From Geomonas sp. RF6 (GTDB lineage Bacteria; Desulfobacterota; Desulfuromonadia; Geobacterales; Geobacteraceae): DNA of 64,000 bases. Below the pieces are notes generated by a model that searched no databases, was not told the origin of the DNA, and saw only the letters and a program-made list of their open reading frames with translations. The stretch covers positions 3,617,001-3,681,000 of the forward strand of contig NZ_CP087999.1 of the NCBI RefSeq assembly GCF_021044625.1, written 5' to 3'. Below, in pieces: positions 28,118 through 37,173 of the stretch (position 1 is its first letter; each line of letters opens with the position of its first letter). A program made the translations under genes and the position numbers.

Positions 28118-28684
28118 ATGCACGGCAAGATCAGGATTTTGGGAATCGCAGGGAGCCTGCGGCAGGGATCGTACAACAGGGCAGCGCTGCAGGCCGCGCT
28201 CTCACTGGCGCCGCAGGATGCTCTCCTGGAGGTCTTTGATATCTCCGACATCCCCCCCTTTAGCGAGGATCTGGAGCAGCGCCCGCCGGTGAAGGTGCTG
28301 GAGCTGAAACAACGGACAAGGGCCGCGGACGCCATCCTTTTCGTGACCCCCGAGTACAACTACTCCATCCCGGGGGTACTGAAAAACGCCATCGACTGGG
28401 GTTCGCGCCCCTACGGCGACAATGCGTGGGACGGGAAACCGGTGGGCATCATGGGGGCCTCCATCGGGATGCTTGGAACCGCCCGCGCGCAGTATCATCT
28501 GCGGCAGTGCTGCGTCTTTTTGAACATGTATCCCCTGAACCAGCCCGAGGTGATGATCGCCACCGCAGGGAGCAAGTTCGATCTGGAGGGGAACCTGACC
28601 GATCAGCACTCACGTGAAAAGATAAGCCAGTTGCTCGTTGCTCTGGTTGACTGGACCCGCAAGCTCGGGTCTAAAAGCGAGTAG
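28118..28684 (+). CDS. NADPH-dependent FMN reductase
   Basis: The 188-residue flavodoxin-like protein has the phosphate-binding loop GSLRQGSYNRA (residues 10-20), TPEYNYSIPGVLKNAIDW (flavin-contacting, about 75-92) and GIMGASIGMLGTARAQ. These are the signature of the NAD(P)H:FMN/quinone reductase family (PF03358). It probably reduces quinones, chromate or other acceptors in the cytoplasm. The start is fixed by ggaggtg seven bases upstream of 28118; the longer in-frame extension is not homologous. It is followed 44 bp later by MntP on the same strand. Confidence 0.9.
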   Translation: MHGKIRILGIAGSLRQGSYNRAALQAALSLAPQDALLEVFDISDIPPFSEDLEQRPPVKVLELKQRTRAADAILFVTPEYNYSIPGVLKNAIDWGSRPYGDNAWDGKPVGIMGASIGMLGTARAQYHLRQCCVFLNMYPLNQPEVMIATAGSKFDLEGNLTDQHSREKISQLLVALVDWTRKLGSKSE

Positions 28685-28728
28685 TTCTCGCTGGAAAAGG
28701 AACGCGCAGTTCAGCGGTTGGTGCGCAA

Positions 28729-29292
28729 ATGGACTGGTTTACCATCTTTGGCATAGCGGTCGCCCTGGCCATGGACGCATTCGCCGTTGCCCTGGCCGCC
28801 GGCGCCGTTCTCGATCCACTTACCGGCAGGCACCTTTTCCGCTTCGGCTTCCATTTTGGTCTTTTCCAGCTGCTGATGCCGATTCTGGGATGGCTGGCGG
28901 GCCTCACGGTACAAAAGTCGATCTCCGACTACGATCACTGGATTGCCTTCTTCCTCCTCGGATTTGTGGGGGGAAAGATGCTGTGGGGGGCTTTTCACCA
29001 GGACGAGGAGGAAAAGACCGCTCCCGATCCGACGCGGGGGGTGACGATGGTGATGCTCGCGGTGGCGACGAGCATCGACGCACTGGCCGTCGGACTTACC
29101 CTTGCCATGCTCGACGTGGATATCTGGCGCCCTGCAGTCGTCATCGGTCTCGTTGCCGGAGTCCTCACGGTAGCCGGGATGCTTCTCGGGCGCAGACTGG
29201 GGGAGATGTGGGGGAAGCGGGTCGAGATCTGCGGCGGACTCATCCTCCTTGCCATAGGGTTCAAGATCCTCTTCGAGCACACCATGAAGTAG
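28729..29292 (+). CDS. mntP: Manganese efflux pump MntP
   Basis: The 187-residue membrane protein has six hydrophobic helices and the family signature: a short TM1 with ALAMDAFAVALAAG, the repeat counterpart ATSIDALAVGLTLA (about residues 107-120), and FLLGFVGGKMLW. The paired AMDAFAVA / SIDALAVG motifs carry the conserved Asp residues that bind Mn(II). It exports Mn2+ across the inner membrane. The gap upstream is only 44 bases, too short for a Mn riboswitch, so regulation probably lies further upstream. A GC-rich hairpin follows. Confidence 0.92.
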   Translation: MDWFTIFGIAVALAMDAFAVALAAGAVLDPLTGRHLFRFGFHFGLFQLLMPILGWLAGLTVQKSISDYDHWIAFFLLGFVGGKMLWGAFHQDEEEKTAPDPTRGVTMVMLAVATSIDALAVGLTLAMLDVDIWRPAVVIGLVAGVLTVAGMLLGRRLGEMWGKRVEICGGLILLAIGFKILFEHTMK

Positions 29293-29319
29293 GGGAGGGG
29301 GACCGTGTCGCCCCTCCCC
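29292..29319. terminator. Hairpin between convergent mntP and the FemAB-like gene
   Basis: Stem ggggagggg / cccctcccc with a 10-base loop starts at the last base of the mntP stop codon. The T-run is absent, so it may act together with Rho. Confidence 0.5.
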
Positions 29320-29346
29320 GTATCTCCGCAACCCGGAGCTTCCCCT

Positions 29347-30393
29347 TCACCCGAGGTGACGGTAGAGCCATTCCCCTTCCATCTGCAGCAAAGCCTTCGG
29401 CATGATGCGATTGGCGCGGTTGAGCAGGCGCCGCCCGAGGCTTCCCTCGGTGCCGACTTTCCCCATCTTCGGATAGTAGTAGTAGGACAACGGATGCCGC
29501 TTCGCCCCCCACCGCTCCTTGAACTCGATGAGGGTCGGGTTGTCGAGGGACGACCTGCCGAAGTCAAAGCAGGCGGCACCCTCGCTGAGGCCGATCTTCA
29601 TGACCTCCCAGATCAGCGCCTGGTTGCTGGATAGGTGCAGGTAGTTTTCGTCGGTTGCGCTGTACTCGTAGGTGAAGGTCTCCTTGAACCTGAGAGTGAA
29701 GGCGCCGGCCACGACCTTTCCCTGGTACTCCAGCAACGGGACGAAGAGGAGGTTTTTGGGAACCAGTTCCTGATACATGGTGCAGAAGAATTTGAACGGG
29801 TGCGGAGGCAATCCGTGCTTTCTCCTGATGTTTATGTGCAGTGCGTAGAAGCTTTTGAGGTCCTCGACGGAGTTCGCGAGGCGCAGCCTGAACCCGTTTT
29901 TCTCGGCCCTGCGGATGCGCTGGCGAATGCTCGTCGGGTGGAACGCCCGCAAAAGCCCTGATTCCCCGATAGTGAGGTCGAGAAGGTGGGTAACGTACCC
30001 GTTGTGATGCACCAGGAACTCGGGCGTTTCCGGCAAAGGGTCCCTGGACTTCAGTTCGAAGTACTCTATTTCCGGATGGTTCTTCAGGTTGTGGTGCACC
30101 ACCTCCGCGATGGCTGCCGCCGGCATCAGCGGCGGAGAATAGGACGTGAAAGGGAGCGATACCAGTCGATTTCCGGTCAACCTGCTCTGCACCAGCATCG
30201 ATGGATACACGCCGTGAAACTCTCCGGAGCGGCTGTGCGCAAGGGCCAGGTAAAGGGGACGGTACCCGTAGGTCGTCTCCAGCACCTTCCGCCATGCCGA
30301 GTGGTGGTAGATGGTTCCTTCGGGATGTGCCAGGACGAACTCATCCCACTTTCCCTCTTCTTTACTGCCTACCTCTCTGATCTCGAAACTCAT
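29347..30393 (-). CDS. FemAB/GNAT-fold protein (exopolysaccharide-associated type)
   Basis: The 348-residue product has two GNAT-like halves. The first has GTIYHHSAWRKVLETTYGY and the LPFTSYSPPL patch; the second has the FemAB/GNAT_6 core GKVVAGAFTLRFKETFTYEYSA, followed by SSNQALIWEVMKIGLSEGA, FDFGRSS and FKERWGAKRHPL. This set is characteristic of FemAB-related proteins linked to exosortase/EPS clusters, which are thought to transfer aminoacyl or acyl groups. The likely start is the ATG at 30393, with acgagg about ten bases upstream; another ATG nine bases earlier is too close to that site. It is a lone gene, convergent with mntP. A second GNAT-like protein lies in the EPS locus at 59543. 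Confidence 0.78.
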   Translation of the reverse strand: MSFEIREVGSKEEGKWDEFVLAHPEGTIYHHSAWRKVLETTYGYRPLYLALAHSRSGEFHGVYPSMLVQSRLTGNRLVSLPFTSYSPPLMPAAAIAEVVHHNLKNHPEIEYFELKSRDPLPETPEFLVHHNGYVTHLLDLTIGESGLLRAFHPTSIRQRIRRAEKNGFRLRLANSVEDLKSFYALHINIRRKHGLPPHPFKFFCTMYQELVPKNLLFVPLLEYQGKVVAGAFTLRFKETFTYEYSATDENYLHLSSNQALIWEVMKIGLSEGAACFDFGRSSLDNPTLIEFKERWGAKRHPLSYYYYPKMGKVGTEGSLGRRLLNRANRIMPKALLQMEGEWLYRHLG

Positions 30394-30516
30394 TGTAGTC
30401 ATACCTCGTGATTCTGTGCCGATCTGTGGTGCCGACACTCCTGAAACCGTCATGAGGTCTGCGCACCCGCAGATCGGTGCCTGTTGCGAATCTTGCTGGT
30501 CTGGACTAGCGGGAGA

Positions 30517-30822
30517 TCAGGCGGAGAATCGGGGGGGTATGAAAATGTCTTTGAAGGGAGACTGCGGACAGAGGGACGCGGCGACCTTGGGAGTTGCCGT
30601 CGTACTGTGGGGGTGGGAAACGGTGTATCCGGACGGGCAGTGTTCCGCACAGCAGCCATCGTAGCTGTCGGTATCGACGTCGCCGACTTTCTCTGTATCA
30701 GAGTATTCTGCGAGAGAGTAGGTGGTCGACGAGGTCCACGAGACATTGTCAACGCTTGCAAGGCAAAGCGGAGGCAAAAGAAGATAGATTGCTACTATGA
30801 GGGTGGCTACGATCCGTTTCAT
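30517..30822 (-). CDS. Small exported Cys/Ser-rich protein
   Basis: The 101-residue product begins MKRIVATLIVAIYLLLPPLCLA, a good Sec signal peptide with cleavage near residue 22. The 79-residue mature part contains a CCAEHCPSGY cluster in its middle and ends DIFIPPRFSA. The size, the signal, the central Cys/His cluster and the IPPR tail resemble small periplasmic proteins that accompany heavy-metal efflux operons (CzcI/DUF2946-like); this is a weak inference because no efflux genes are here. The ribosome-binding site is poor (agaggg, 14 bases away). It is not in an operon. Confidence 0.55.
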   Translation of the reverse strand: MKRIVATLIVAIYLLLPPLCLASVDNVSWTSSTTYSLAEYSDTEKVGDVDTDSYDGCCAEHCPSGYTVSHPHSTTATPKVAASLCPQSPFKDIFIPPRFSA

Positions 30823-31034
30823 TGTATGTGCGACCCTCTACTGCGTACCGGGAACAGAAGGTATTTGTACAAGTTGGGATGCGGAGCGTTTTCAGCCTCG
30901 CACCTGCAGTTCTTGCAACAGCTAATGTAATTCTATCAATGTGTCCTCGGCACGCAAGAACAGCTTCTGCACAAACAGATAACGGTGAGACTGTATCAGA
31001 TTCAGGTGGGACTAGAGCTATACAGCTAGCTTGG

Positions 31035-31080
31035 CTGGCGGCCTGAGCCGCCATAGTCTTTGCGCTAAAGGCGCTGGCAC
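31035..31080. repeat. Short member of the 'gccgccatag ... gcgctggcacc' repeat family
   Basis: The hairpin tggcggc / gccgcca (31035-31052) is followed by atagtctttgcgcta and gcgctggcaccc. The string gccgccatagactt also appears at 18779, and cgctggcaccc at 45061. The gap 30823-31083 contains nothing else I can support. Confidence 0.5.
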
Positions 31081-31083
31081 CCT

Positions 31084-33588
31084 TCACACGGCGATCCTGA
31101 ATTCGGCGCCGTCACCGGCATTGCGCGCCGTCAGGCTTCCTCCCATGTTCTTTTCTATGATCGTCTTCGCCATATAAAGCCCGATCCCCGTCCCCATGTC
31201 AGGCCCCTTGGTGGTAAAGTACGGGTCGAAGATCTTCGGAAGAACTTCTGCTGCTATCCCCCCGGCGTTGTCCGAGATGGTCACGATGCAGTGCCCCTTC
31301 TCCTCGCTGACGGTGATCCTGATGAGCCGCCCCCGCGGCGGCGAGTTTTCGAAGGCGTCGCGACTGTTCAGAAGAATGTTCAGCAGGACCTGGCAATACT
31401 CGTTCGGGTAACCCGGGATCAGGCACTCCGCGGGTGCGAGGAGCTCCACCTCGATCCCCATGCTCTTCAAGGTCGGGTCGATCAGCGACAGGGTCTTCTG
31501 TACCGATTCAACCACGTTGAAAAGCTTCTTTTCCTTGTCCCTCATGAAATAGTTTCTGAAGTCGTCGATCGTCTTCGACATGTGCATGATAATGCCCATC
31601 GCCTGGTCGACGGTCCCCTTCAGGCGCTCCCGGCTGAACTCGGTGCCATGGATGATCAGTAACTCCTGCACAACAAGTCCCAATGTGTTCAGTGGCTGTC
31701 TCCACTGGTGCGCGATGTTGCTGATCATCTCACCCATCGCCGCCTGACGCCCCTGGAGTATGAGGATCTGGTCCTTTTGCCGCATGTCGCCGATTGCCTC
31801 CTCTATGCGCGCCTCCAGATCGGCGTTCAGCTCCTCGAGCTCGTGCTGCTTCTCCGCGAGCGCCTGCTCCGTCTCCTTCTTCTCCGTCACGTCGCGGGCG
31901 ATGCCCAGCAGTGCGACTATCGCTCCTGCATCGTCGCGCAGGGGGACCATGTGGGTGTCGAACCACACCTGACGGCTCTTCATGCGCACCGCCTGAAACT
32001 CGATGTTGCCGGCCCCCTCCCGGAAGGCGTCGGCCACCGTGCGCAGAAACCGGTCGCGGTGCGACTTCCTGATGAAGGGGAGTATCTCCCGCCCCAGCAG
32101 GGCCTTCGCGGCGACCCCGTAGCGCTCGACCGCATCGCTTATAAAAAGGAAGTTGCAGGAGCGGTCGAGGCTGAAAATGATGTCCGGCACCGCCTTTATG
32201 ATGGAGGCCAGGTTCTTTTCGCTCTCCTTCAGGAGAACAAGGGCGCGGTCAGCCACCTTCCGCGCCACGAGCTCTACCTTCCACCCCTTCGCGATGGTGA
32301 GGGTGGCAAAGTTGAGGATAATGAGGACGGTCGGCAGCAACGGCGAGAATAGATATCCCTCCTCTTCGAAGATGAACCCCATGCCGAGCCAGGTCGCCAT
32401 GAGTATCGCCAGCGAGATGGAGCCGCTCGCGATAACGCCGGAATTTGCGACGGCAAGGGCGGTCCCTGCCGCGGCGATCGCCCCCACGAGGATCTCCCAC
32501 AGCAAGAAGTTGCTGGTGCGAACCGGTTGCCGCCCGCTTAACAGGTTGTCCAGCACCTGGGCGTGGATCTCAACATGGGTGCGGATTTTTCCCGCAAAGG
32601 TCTGATACGTCGGCTCCAGTCCCGCGGCCGACGAGCCGACTACCACGATTTTTTTCCGGAGCGTTTCCGGTGGGATTTCATCCCGCAGCAGCGCCTCGGC
32701 AGAAATGCTCGGGCGGGGGGCGCTCCGCGCGTGGAAGCGCACGATCATGTTCCCCTGGCTGTCCACCCTGATCGATCTCGACCCGACCTTGAGGGTCATG
32801 CTGTCGCTGCTTCCCCTCTGCACGATCTCGAGCTGGCGGCTCCCCTGGTACTGCATCAGCGCCGCCAGCTCCAGAGAGGGATAGATGTGCTCCCCGTACT
32901 TGATGAGCATCGGCACGCGACGCAGGATGCCGTCGGAATCGGGCGCGGCATTGAGAAAGCCGGACCGCTTTACCGCACCGGAGAAGAGGGGATGGTTGCA
33001 CACGACGTCGTCAGCCTGGAAAAGCTCAGGCTTCCTCCCGAACAGTTTCGGCGATTTGACCCAGACGATGGGGGGAGGGTGCAGCTCGCACCGCCCCGGA
33101 GTTACCTCCCCCCTGTCGAAGAGGAACTCGTAGCCGAGGACGGTATGCCCCTTTGCCAGGGTGTTCGCCAGTGTCTGATCGTTTCCGGGGGAGATGGTGG
33201 TGGAGGCGCGGAGTTCATGGCTGGGCGCCTGGATTTCCCCCTGGCGCAGCGGTGAATTCCGCTCCGTTTCCGCGAGGATGATATCCAGTGCGATCGTGCG
33301 GGCTCCCGCTCCCTCCAGCTTGTCCAGAAGTTGCGCCAGGAGCGCACGGGACCAGGGCCATTGCCCGTACCGTTCGAGGCTGCTTTCATCGATGTCCACG
33401 ATCTCGACGGATTCCTGCGACGGCTGGGCATCGGCCAGGAGCATGATCAGGTCAGTGGTCCTGTTTTCGGTGGGGACGATAAAGGAGGGGCGGGCCAGGT
33501 ACACGACGCTGGTGAGGGCAGTTACCAGGAGGGCGACAAGGAGCAGGAACCTGGTGATGCGCCCTTTGCTGTAGAACGGTTCCGGCAT
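31084..33588 (-). CDS. CHASE2-domain sensor histidine kinase with PAS
   Basis: The 834-residue kinase starts with one TM ([19 protein letters not shown]). An extracytoplasmic CHASE2 domain of about 310 residues follows ([41 protein letters not shown]), then three closely spaced TMs (about 360-435), the usual CHASE2 layout. A PAS domain comes next (about 470-590, [15 protein letters not shown]), then a coiled coil and HisKA with AHQWRQPLN (His about 627). HATPase_c is last ([24 protein letters not shown]). No receiver is adjacent. It closes an operon with an OmpA-family lipoprotein and a FecR-domain protein, so its likely stimulus lies in the cell envelope. Confidence 0.92.
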   Translation of the reverse strand: MPEPFYSKGRITRFLLLVALLVTALTSVVYLARPSFIVPTENRTTDLIMLLADAQPSQESVEIVDIDESSLERYGQWPWSRALLAQLLDKLEGAGARTIALDIILAETERNSPLRQGEIQAPSHELRASTTISPGNDQTLANTLAKGHTVLGYEFLFDRGEVTPGRCELHPPPIVWVKSPKLFGRKPELFQADDVVCNHPLFSGAVKRSGFLNAAPDSDGILRRVPMLIKYGEHIYPSLELAALMQYQGSRQLEIVQRGSSDSMTLKVGSRSIRVDSQGNMIVRFHARSAPRPSISAEALLRDEIPPETLRKKIVVVGSSAAGLEPTYQTFAGKIRTHVEIHAQVLDNLLSGRQPVRTSNFLLWEILVGAIAAAGTALAVANSGVIASGSISLAILMATWLGMGFIFEEEGYLFSPLLPTVLIILNFATLTIAKGWKVELVARKVADRALVLLKESEKNLASIIKAVPDIIFSLDRSCNFLFISDAVERYGVAAKALLGREILPFIRKSHRDRFLRTVADAFREGAGNIEFQAVRMKSRQVWFDTHMVPLRDDAGAIVALLGIARDVTEKKETEQALAEKQHELEELNADLEARIEEAIGDMRQKDQILILQGRQAAMGEMISNIAHQWRQPLNTLGLVVQELLIIHGTEFSRERLKGTVDQAMGIIMHMSKTIDDFRNYFMRDKEKKLFNVVESVQKTLSLIDPTLKSMGIEVELLAPAECLIPGYPNEYCQVLLNILLNSRDAFENSPPRGRLIRITVSEEKGHCIVTISDNAGGIAAEVLPKIFDPYFTTKGPDMGTGIGLYMAKTIIEKNMGGSLTARNAGDGAEFRIAV

Positions 33589-33602
33589 ATCGACTCATCC
33601 CA

Positions 33603-34202
33603 TTATCTGACGACGACCTCCGTTGCGCGGTTCTTCTGCTCCCACACGTCGTCCCCGGTAGGGATCAGGAGCCCCTTCTCGCCGTACCATGTCATGGTGA
33701 TGGTCTTCGGGTCGACCCCGCGGCCGACCAGGAGCTGTTCTACCGTCACCGCCCTTTTATGCGCCAGATCGAGGTTGTACTCCTTCGTCCCCAGCGTGTC
33801 GGAATGTCCGACGATGGAGATGAAGCCGGAGCGTCGGTCACCGATGGCTGCGACAATCTGGGGGAGGAGCTGCACCGACTCCGGGGCGAGGTCCGTATCT
33901 TCCCTGAAGTGGAGGAGGAAGTGGAGCGGCCGCGGCGGCTCCATGGAGAGAGCTTCGGAAAACATCTTCTCCAGACGATCCTTTTTGACTGGGAGAGGCG
34001 CCGATGGCGCATGCGCTTCGTCGGCTACAGTCGTCGCCCGGTACGGGGCATCGATGGCGACCCTTCCCCCCTTGTTGGTCACCGTCAGCCTCCCGGTCCC
34101 CCCGGCGGGATCGGGGACGAGAGCCACGAGGGTGTTTTGGGCGCAACTGCAGGTGAGGAGGACCAGAAGAAACAGCAGTGTGCCCGGTATGATCGTGCGC
34201 AT
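33603..34202 (-). CDS. OmpA-family lipoprotein
   Basis: The 199-residue product has a lipoprotein signal (GTLLFLLVLLTCSCAQ, acylated Cys about residue 20). A small N-terminal domain of about 70 residues follows (VALVPDPAGGTGRLTVTNKGG), then a C-terminal OmpA-like peptidoglycan-binding domain from about residue 90 (ESVQLLPQIVAAI, ISIVGHSDTLGTKEYNLDLAHKRA, NRATEVVV). It should be anchored in the outer membrane and grip the cell wall. It lies 14 bp before the CHASE2 kinase and about 50 bp after the FecR-domain gene on the same strand. Confidence 0.88.
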   Translation of the reverse strand: MRTIIPGTLLFLLVLLTCSCAQNTLVALVPDPAGGTGRLTVTNKGGRVAIDAPYRATTVADEAHAPSAPLPVKKDRLEKMFSEALSMEPPRPLHFLLHFREDTDLAPESVQLLPQIVAAIGDRRSGFISIVGHSDTLGTKEYNLDLAHKRAVTVEQLLVGRGVDPKTITMTWYGEKGLLIPTGDDVWEQKNRATEVVVR

Positions 34203-34252
34203 GGATCACCCAATCCTGTGCGGCGCCCCGTGAGGCGCGACCTTTTTCTGTA

Positions 34253-34699
34253 TCAGCCGACCCTGATGAGGACATGCGTCCCGCGGACGCCGACGGTGCC
34301 CTGCGGTGTCATGATCTGTACGAGGCTGGGGGCGAGCTTCGCAATTCTTCCGGATATGAAGGACACCGTGCCCCGGAAGATCCTGGTAACGAGAGAGAGC
34401 CTTCCCTGCTCCGGGTGAAAAATGAACTCCTCGATGGCGATCCTGCTCCTCGGGCCGAGCGAGATCATCGTATCATCCTCGAGGACCAGTCCGGCTTTGC
34501 CGTCGGAGGCGGTCTCCACCACATCTCCGCGGTACAGTTTGTCGTTCTGTGAAACCCCGATCGCGCTCCCCCCTCTCATGACGAGGACCTTTCCTGCGGC
34601 GGACTTCACGACGCCTATCGGGAGTGCAGTTGCGCCGAAGGTCGAGGTGTCCCCCCACAAAACTGCGGCAAGGACGATGATCAGCAATTGTGGTTTCAT
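34253..34699 (-). CDS. FecR-domain exported protein
   Basis: The 148-residue product has a signal peptide (LLIIVLAAVLWGDTSTFG) and then a FecR domain: VVKSAAGKVLVMRGG, KLYRGDVVETASDGKAGLVLEDDTMISLGPRSRIAIEE and FRGTVSFISGRIAKLAP. It ends MTPQGTVGVRGTHVLIRVG. Stand-alone periplasmic FecR domains of this kind recur beside CHASE2 proteins and surface systems. The start at 34699 has gaggtg upstream; an ATG 33 bases earlier would shield the signal peptide. It is first in the three-gene operon. Confidence 0.87.
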   Translation of the reverse strand: MKPQLLIIVLAAVLWGDTSTFGATALPIGVVKSAAGKVLVMRGGSAIGVSQNDKLYRGDVVETASDGKAGLVLEDDTMISLGPRSRIAIEEFIFHPEQGRLSLVTRIFRGTVSFISGRIAKLAPSLVQIMTPQGTVGVRGTHVLIRVG

Positions 34700-34951
34700 A
34701 TGAGACACCTCGTGGTAACGCCTAAGGAACATTATAACAAAGTGAGCCTTTACGGCTTTTTTTCATGCTGCAACCACTTGATTTTTCGGCGAAGAGGAGG
34801 GCGGATCGCCCCCCCCCCCCCGGCGTCGGAGCGCCTCTATCTTTCGATATGGAACACCTCGATCTTTCGACTTGCACACCCGCGGCGATAACGTCTTCTG
34901 ATTAATCATCCGAGACGGGTACTATTCTGTGGCAGCAAAAGGAGTCCCCAC

Positions 34952-35757
34952 ATGAGTAGAGTATTCGTGACTGGTGGTATGGGTTTCGTCGGCTCCCACG
35001 TGGTAAGCGGTGCTGCTGCGCGATACCCTCTTTGCCTTCAACCCGGACTACGTCATCCACCTCGCCGCCGTGCCGCCGGCGCCCACTTCCATGGAGGCGC
35101 CGGAGGAGGCTTTCCGAGCGATCGTGCGCGGCACGAACAACACGCTGATGTGCATCAAGGACCTCCCCGATCTGCAGAGGTACGTGCATATTTCCTCCAG
35201 CATGGTCTATGGCGACTTCGTGTATGCGCCCGCCGACGAGGAGCACCCGAAGGCGCCGAAGGAGATCTACGGCGCGTACAAGTACTGCACCGAGGTCATT
35301 ACCCGGACCTTCTGTCCGCTGTACGGGATAGACTACGCCATCGTGCGGCCGACCGCGATCTACGGCCCGTCCGACGGCAACGACCACGTGCTGGCGAACT
35401 TCCTGAGAAACGCCCTTGACGGCAAGCCGATCGTCGTGAAGGGAGCAGATCTCCGTTTCGACTTCACCTTTGTGGAGGACGTGGCGCAGGGGATCACCCG
35501 CGCGACCTTTGCCCCGGAAGCCTCCTCGCATGTCTTCAACATCGCCAGGGGAGAAGGGCGTACCCTTTCGGAGGCGGCACAAATCGTCGCGGACCTCGTA
35601 CCGGGAACGGAAATCGAGTACCGGCAGCCGGACCGGCGCCTGCCGGTCCGCGGCGCCCTCGACATTACCAATGCCCGCACCCTCCTCGGATAGGTCCCCC
35701 GATACGACCTGGAGTCCGGGATCGAGAAGTACCACCGGTTTTTCGTGGAGAATGCCT
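34952..35757 (+). pseudogene. NAD-dependent sugar epimerase, decayed
   Basis: An SDR epimerase remains in two frames. The N-terminus (34952, agtattcgtgactgg) encodes VFVTGGMGFVGSHVV, the NAD-binding loop. It then jumps within about 15 bases to LLRDTLFAFNPDYVIHLAA in another frame, so 45-50 codons carrying the second and third strands are missing. The rest keeps the core (SSSMVYGDFVYAP, YGAYKYCTE, RPTAIYGP) up to LDITNARTLLG, where an in-frame TAG replaces the conserved Tyr. The lost tail VPRYDLESGIEKY is still readable to about 35750. Three independent lesions make function very unlikely. It precedes an intact aminotransferase, so both once belonged to a nucleotide-sugar operon. Confidence 0.85.
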
Positions 35758-36909
35758 ATGACGCCCATACCCTTCTTCGCACTGGACCGCCAGTTTGCAG
35801 CGCACCGGCAGGAGATCATGACCCGTATCGAGCTGGTGCTGGCGAGTGGGAAGGTTTTGCAGGGAGAGCCGGTTACTGAGCTGGAGGAAAAGGTCGCCTC
35901 CCTATGCGGGAGGAGGTACGGGGTGGCGCTCGGGAGTTGCACGGACGCCCTGGCCTTTGCCCTCACAGCCTGCGGGGTGGGGGAGGGGGATGAGGTGCTG
36001 GTGACCGCCTTCTCCTTCATCGCCTCCGCATCGTGCATAGCGAGGGTGGGGGCGGTTCCCGTCTTTGTGGATATAGATCCCCATTACTACATGATGGATC
36101 TGCGCGATGCGGCGTCGAGGGTGACGCCGCGGACCAGGTGTCTGATCGCGGTCCATCTTTTCGGGCAGTGCCTCGACATGAACGAGGTCGAGCGCTTTGC
36201 CTCCACCCATGGCCTTCGCGTCATAGAAGATGCCGCGCAATCGTTCGGCAGCTCCTTTGCCGGGAGGAGAGCGGGAAGCATGGGGGATGCGAGCTGCATC
36301 AGCTTCGACCCGACGAAAGTGATAGGTGCCTTCGGCAGCGGCGGGATGCTCCTCACCGACTCCCCCGACATTGCAGCCACAGCCACCCCCCTGAGGTACC
36401 ACGGGAAGAATATGAAAAGCGGGGCGTTCGAGATGGTGGGGTACAACAGCCAGATGCCCTCGGAGCACGCTTCGCTTCTCAGCCTGAAGGTCGATCTGCT
36501 GGGGGATTGGATCAAGAAGCGGGAAGAGGTCGCGGCACGCTACCTGGAGGGGCTGGCAGGGATTCCGGGGGTGGGGTTGCCGAAGCGCCGCCCCGGCTCC
36601 ACGCACAACTGGCACAAGTTTGTCATCCGTTCCGGAGAAAGAGGGGCGCTCCGGGAATTTCTCCGGAAGGAGGGAATCGAGACGATGGTGCATTACCCCA
36701 CGCCGCTGGACCGGGTGGCACCGCTTCGCACGGAAGGGTCGGCCAGCGTGGGAGCTCAGCGCGCCGCGGACGAAGTCCTCTCCCTACCGATATACCCCGA
36801 GCTGCGGGAAGATGAGGTAAGCCGCATCATCAACACCATCAGGGCCTTTTTCTCGGGAGGTGGCGAAACCACCGCCGCAAGCGGCGGCATTCGCCTAATC
36901 GGGGTCTGA
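35758..36909 (+). CDS. DegT/DnrJ/EryC1-family PLP aminotransferase
   Basis: The 383-residue product has the sugar-aminotransferase pattern. It shows ASGKVLQGEPVTELEEKVA, GSCTDALAFAL, TAFSFIASASCI, the PLP-phosphate/ring residues VIEDAAQSFGS, and the Schiff-base Lys in SFDPTKVIGAFGSGG (about residue 186). NWHKFVIRS and MVHYPTPLD follow. Such enzymes make 3- or 4-amino NDP-sugars. The start at 35758 has gtggag seven bases upstream and lies where the decayed epimerase would end. The last 15 codons (GETTAASGGIRLIGV) look like part of the intergenic repeat copied again at 37023, so the natural C-terminus may have been replaced. Confidence 0.85.
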   Translation: MTPIPFFALDRQFAAHRQEIMTRIELVLASGKVLQGEPVTELEEKVASLCGRRYGVALGSCTDALAFALTACGVGEGDEVLVTAFSFIASASCIARVGAVPVFVDIDPHYYMMDLRDAASRVTPRTRCLIAVHLFGQCLDMNEVERFASTHGLRVIEDAAQSFGSSFAGRRAGSMGDASCISFDPTKVIGAFGSGGMLLTDSPDIAATATPLRYHGKNMKSGAFEMVGYNSQMPSEHASLLSLKVDLLGDWIKKREEVAARYLEGLAGIPGVGLPKRRPGSTHNWHKFVIRSGERGALREFLRKEGIETMVHYPTPLDRVAPLRTEGSASVGAQRAADEVLSLPIYPELREDEVSRIINTIRAFFSGGGETTAASGGIRLIGV

Positions 36910-36916
36910 AGACGAG

Positions 36917-36969
36917 CGGGGTCAGGCTTTGCATTTGGGGATTCGTCTGGAATCGGCAAATGCAAAGCC
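36917..36969. repeat. REP-like inverted repeat, 'ggctttgcattt' family, copy 1
   Basis: Arms ggctttgcattt (36925-36936) and aaatgcaaagcc (36958-36969) are perfectly complementary with a 21-base spacer. The left arm is preceded by ggggtca. It follows the aminotransferase stop by a few bases. Confidence 0.75.
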
Positions 36970-37022
36970 ACACCATGCATCCGGGTCTTCGGCACCATCA
37001 GGCAACTCATTGCCTGGAATGC

Positions 37023-37158
37023 TGTGGAACCACCGCCGGGAGGCTTCTTCCGGCGGCAACATTCGGTTGATCGGGGGCTCATTCGGTAAAGAGAGCGGGG
37101 TGAGGCTTTGCATCTCGCTATAGATTCGCAAATCCCAAAATGCAAAGCCTGACCCCGC
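37023..37158. repeat. REP-like inverted repeat, copy 2, with duplicated lead-in
   Basis: From 37023 the sequence repeats the accaccgccg...cggcggcaacattcggttgatcgggg pattern that also forms the end of the aminotransferase gene (36868-36906). It is followed by arms gcggggtgaggctttgcat (37095-37113) and atgcaaagcctgaccccgc (37140-37158), which differ at one position. The 264-bp gap holds no other feature. Confidence 0.75.
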
Positions 37159-37173
37159 GTTATTGACCCGGCG

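Noticed and set aside
34952-35693. Two separate epimerase genes (one in each frame)
   Set aside because: The two frames encode different parts of one SDR fold with a gap in the middle, so they are fragments of a single decayed gene.
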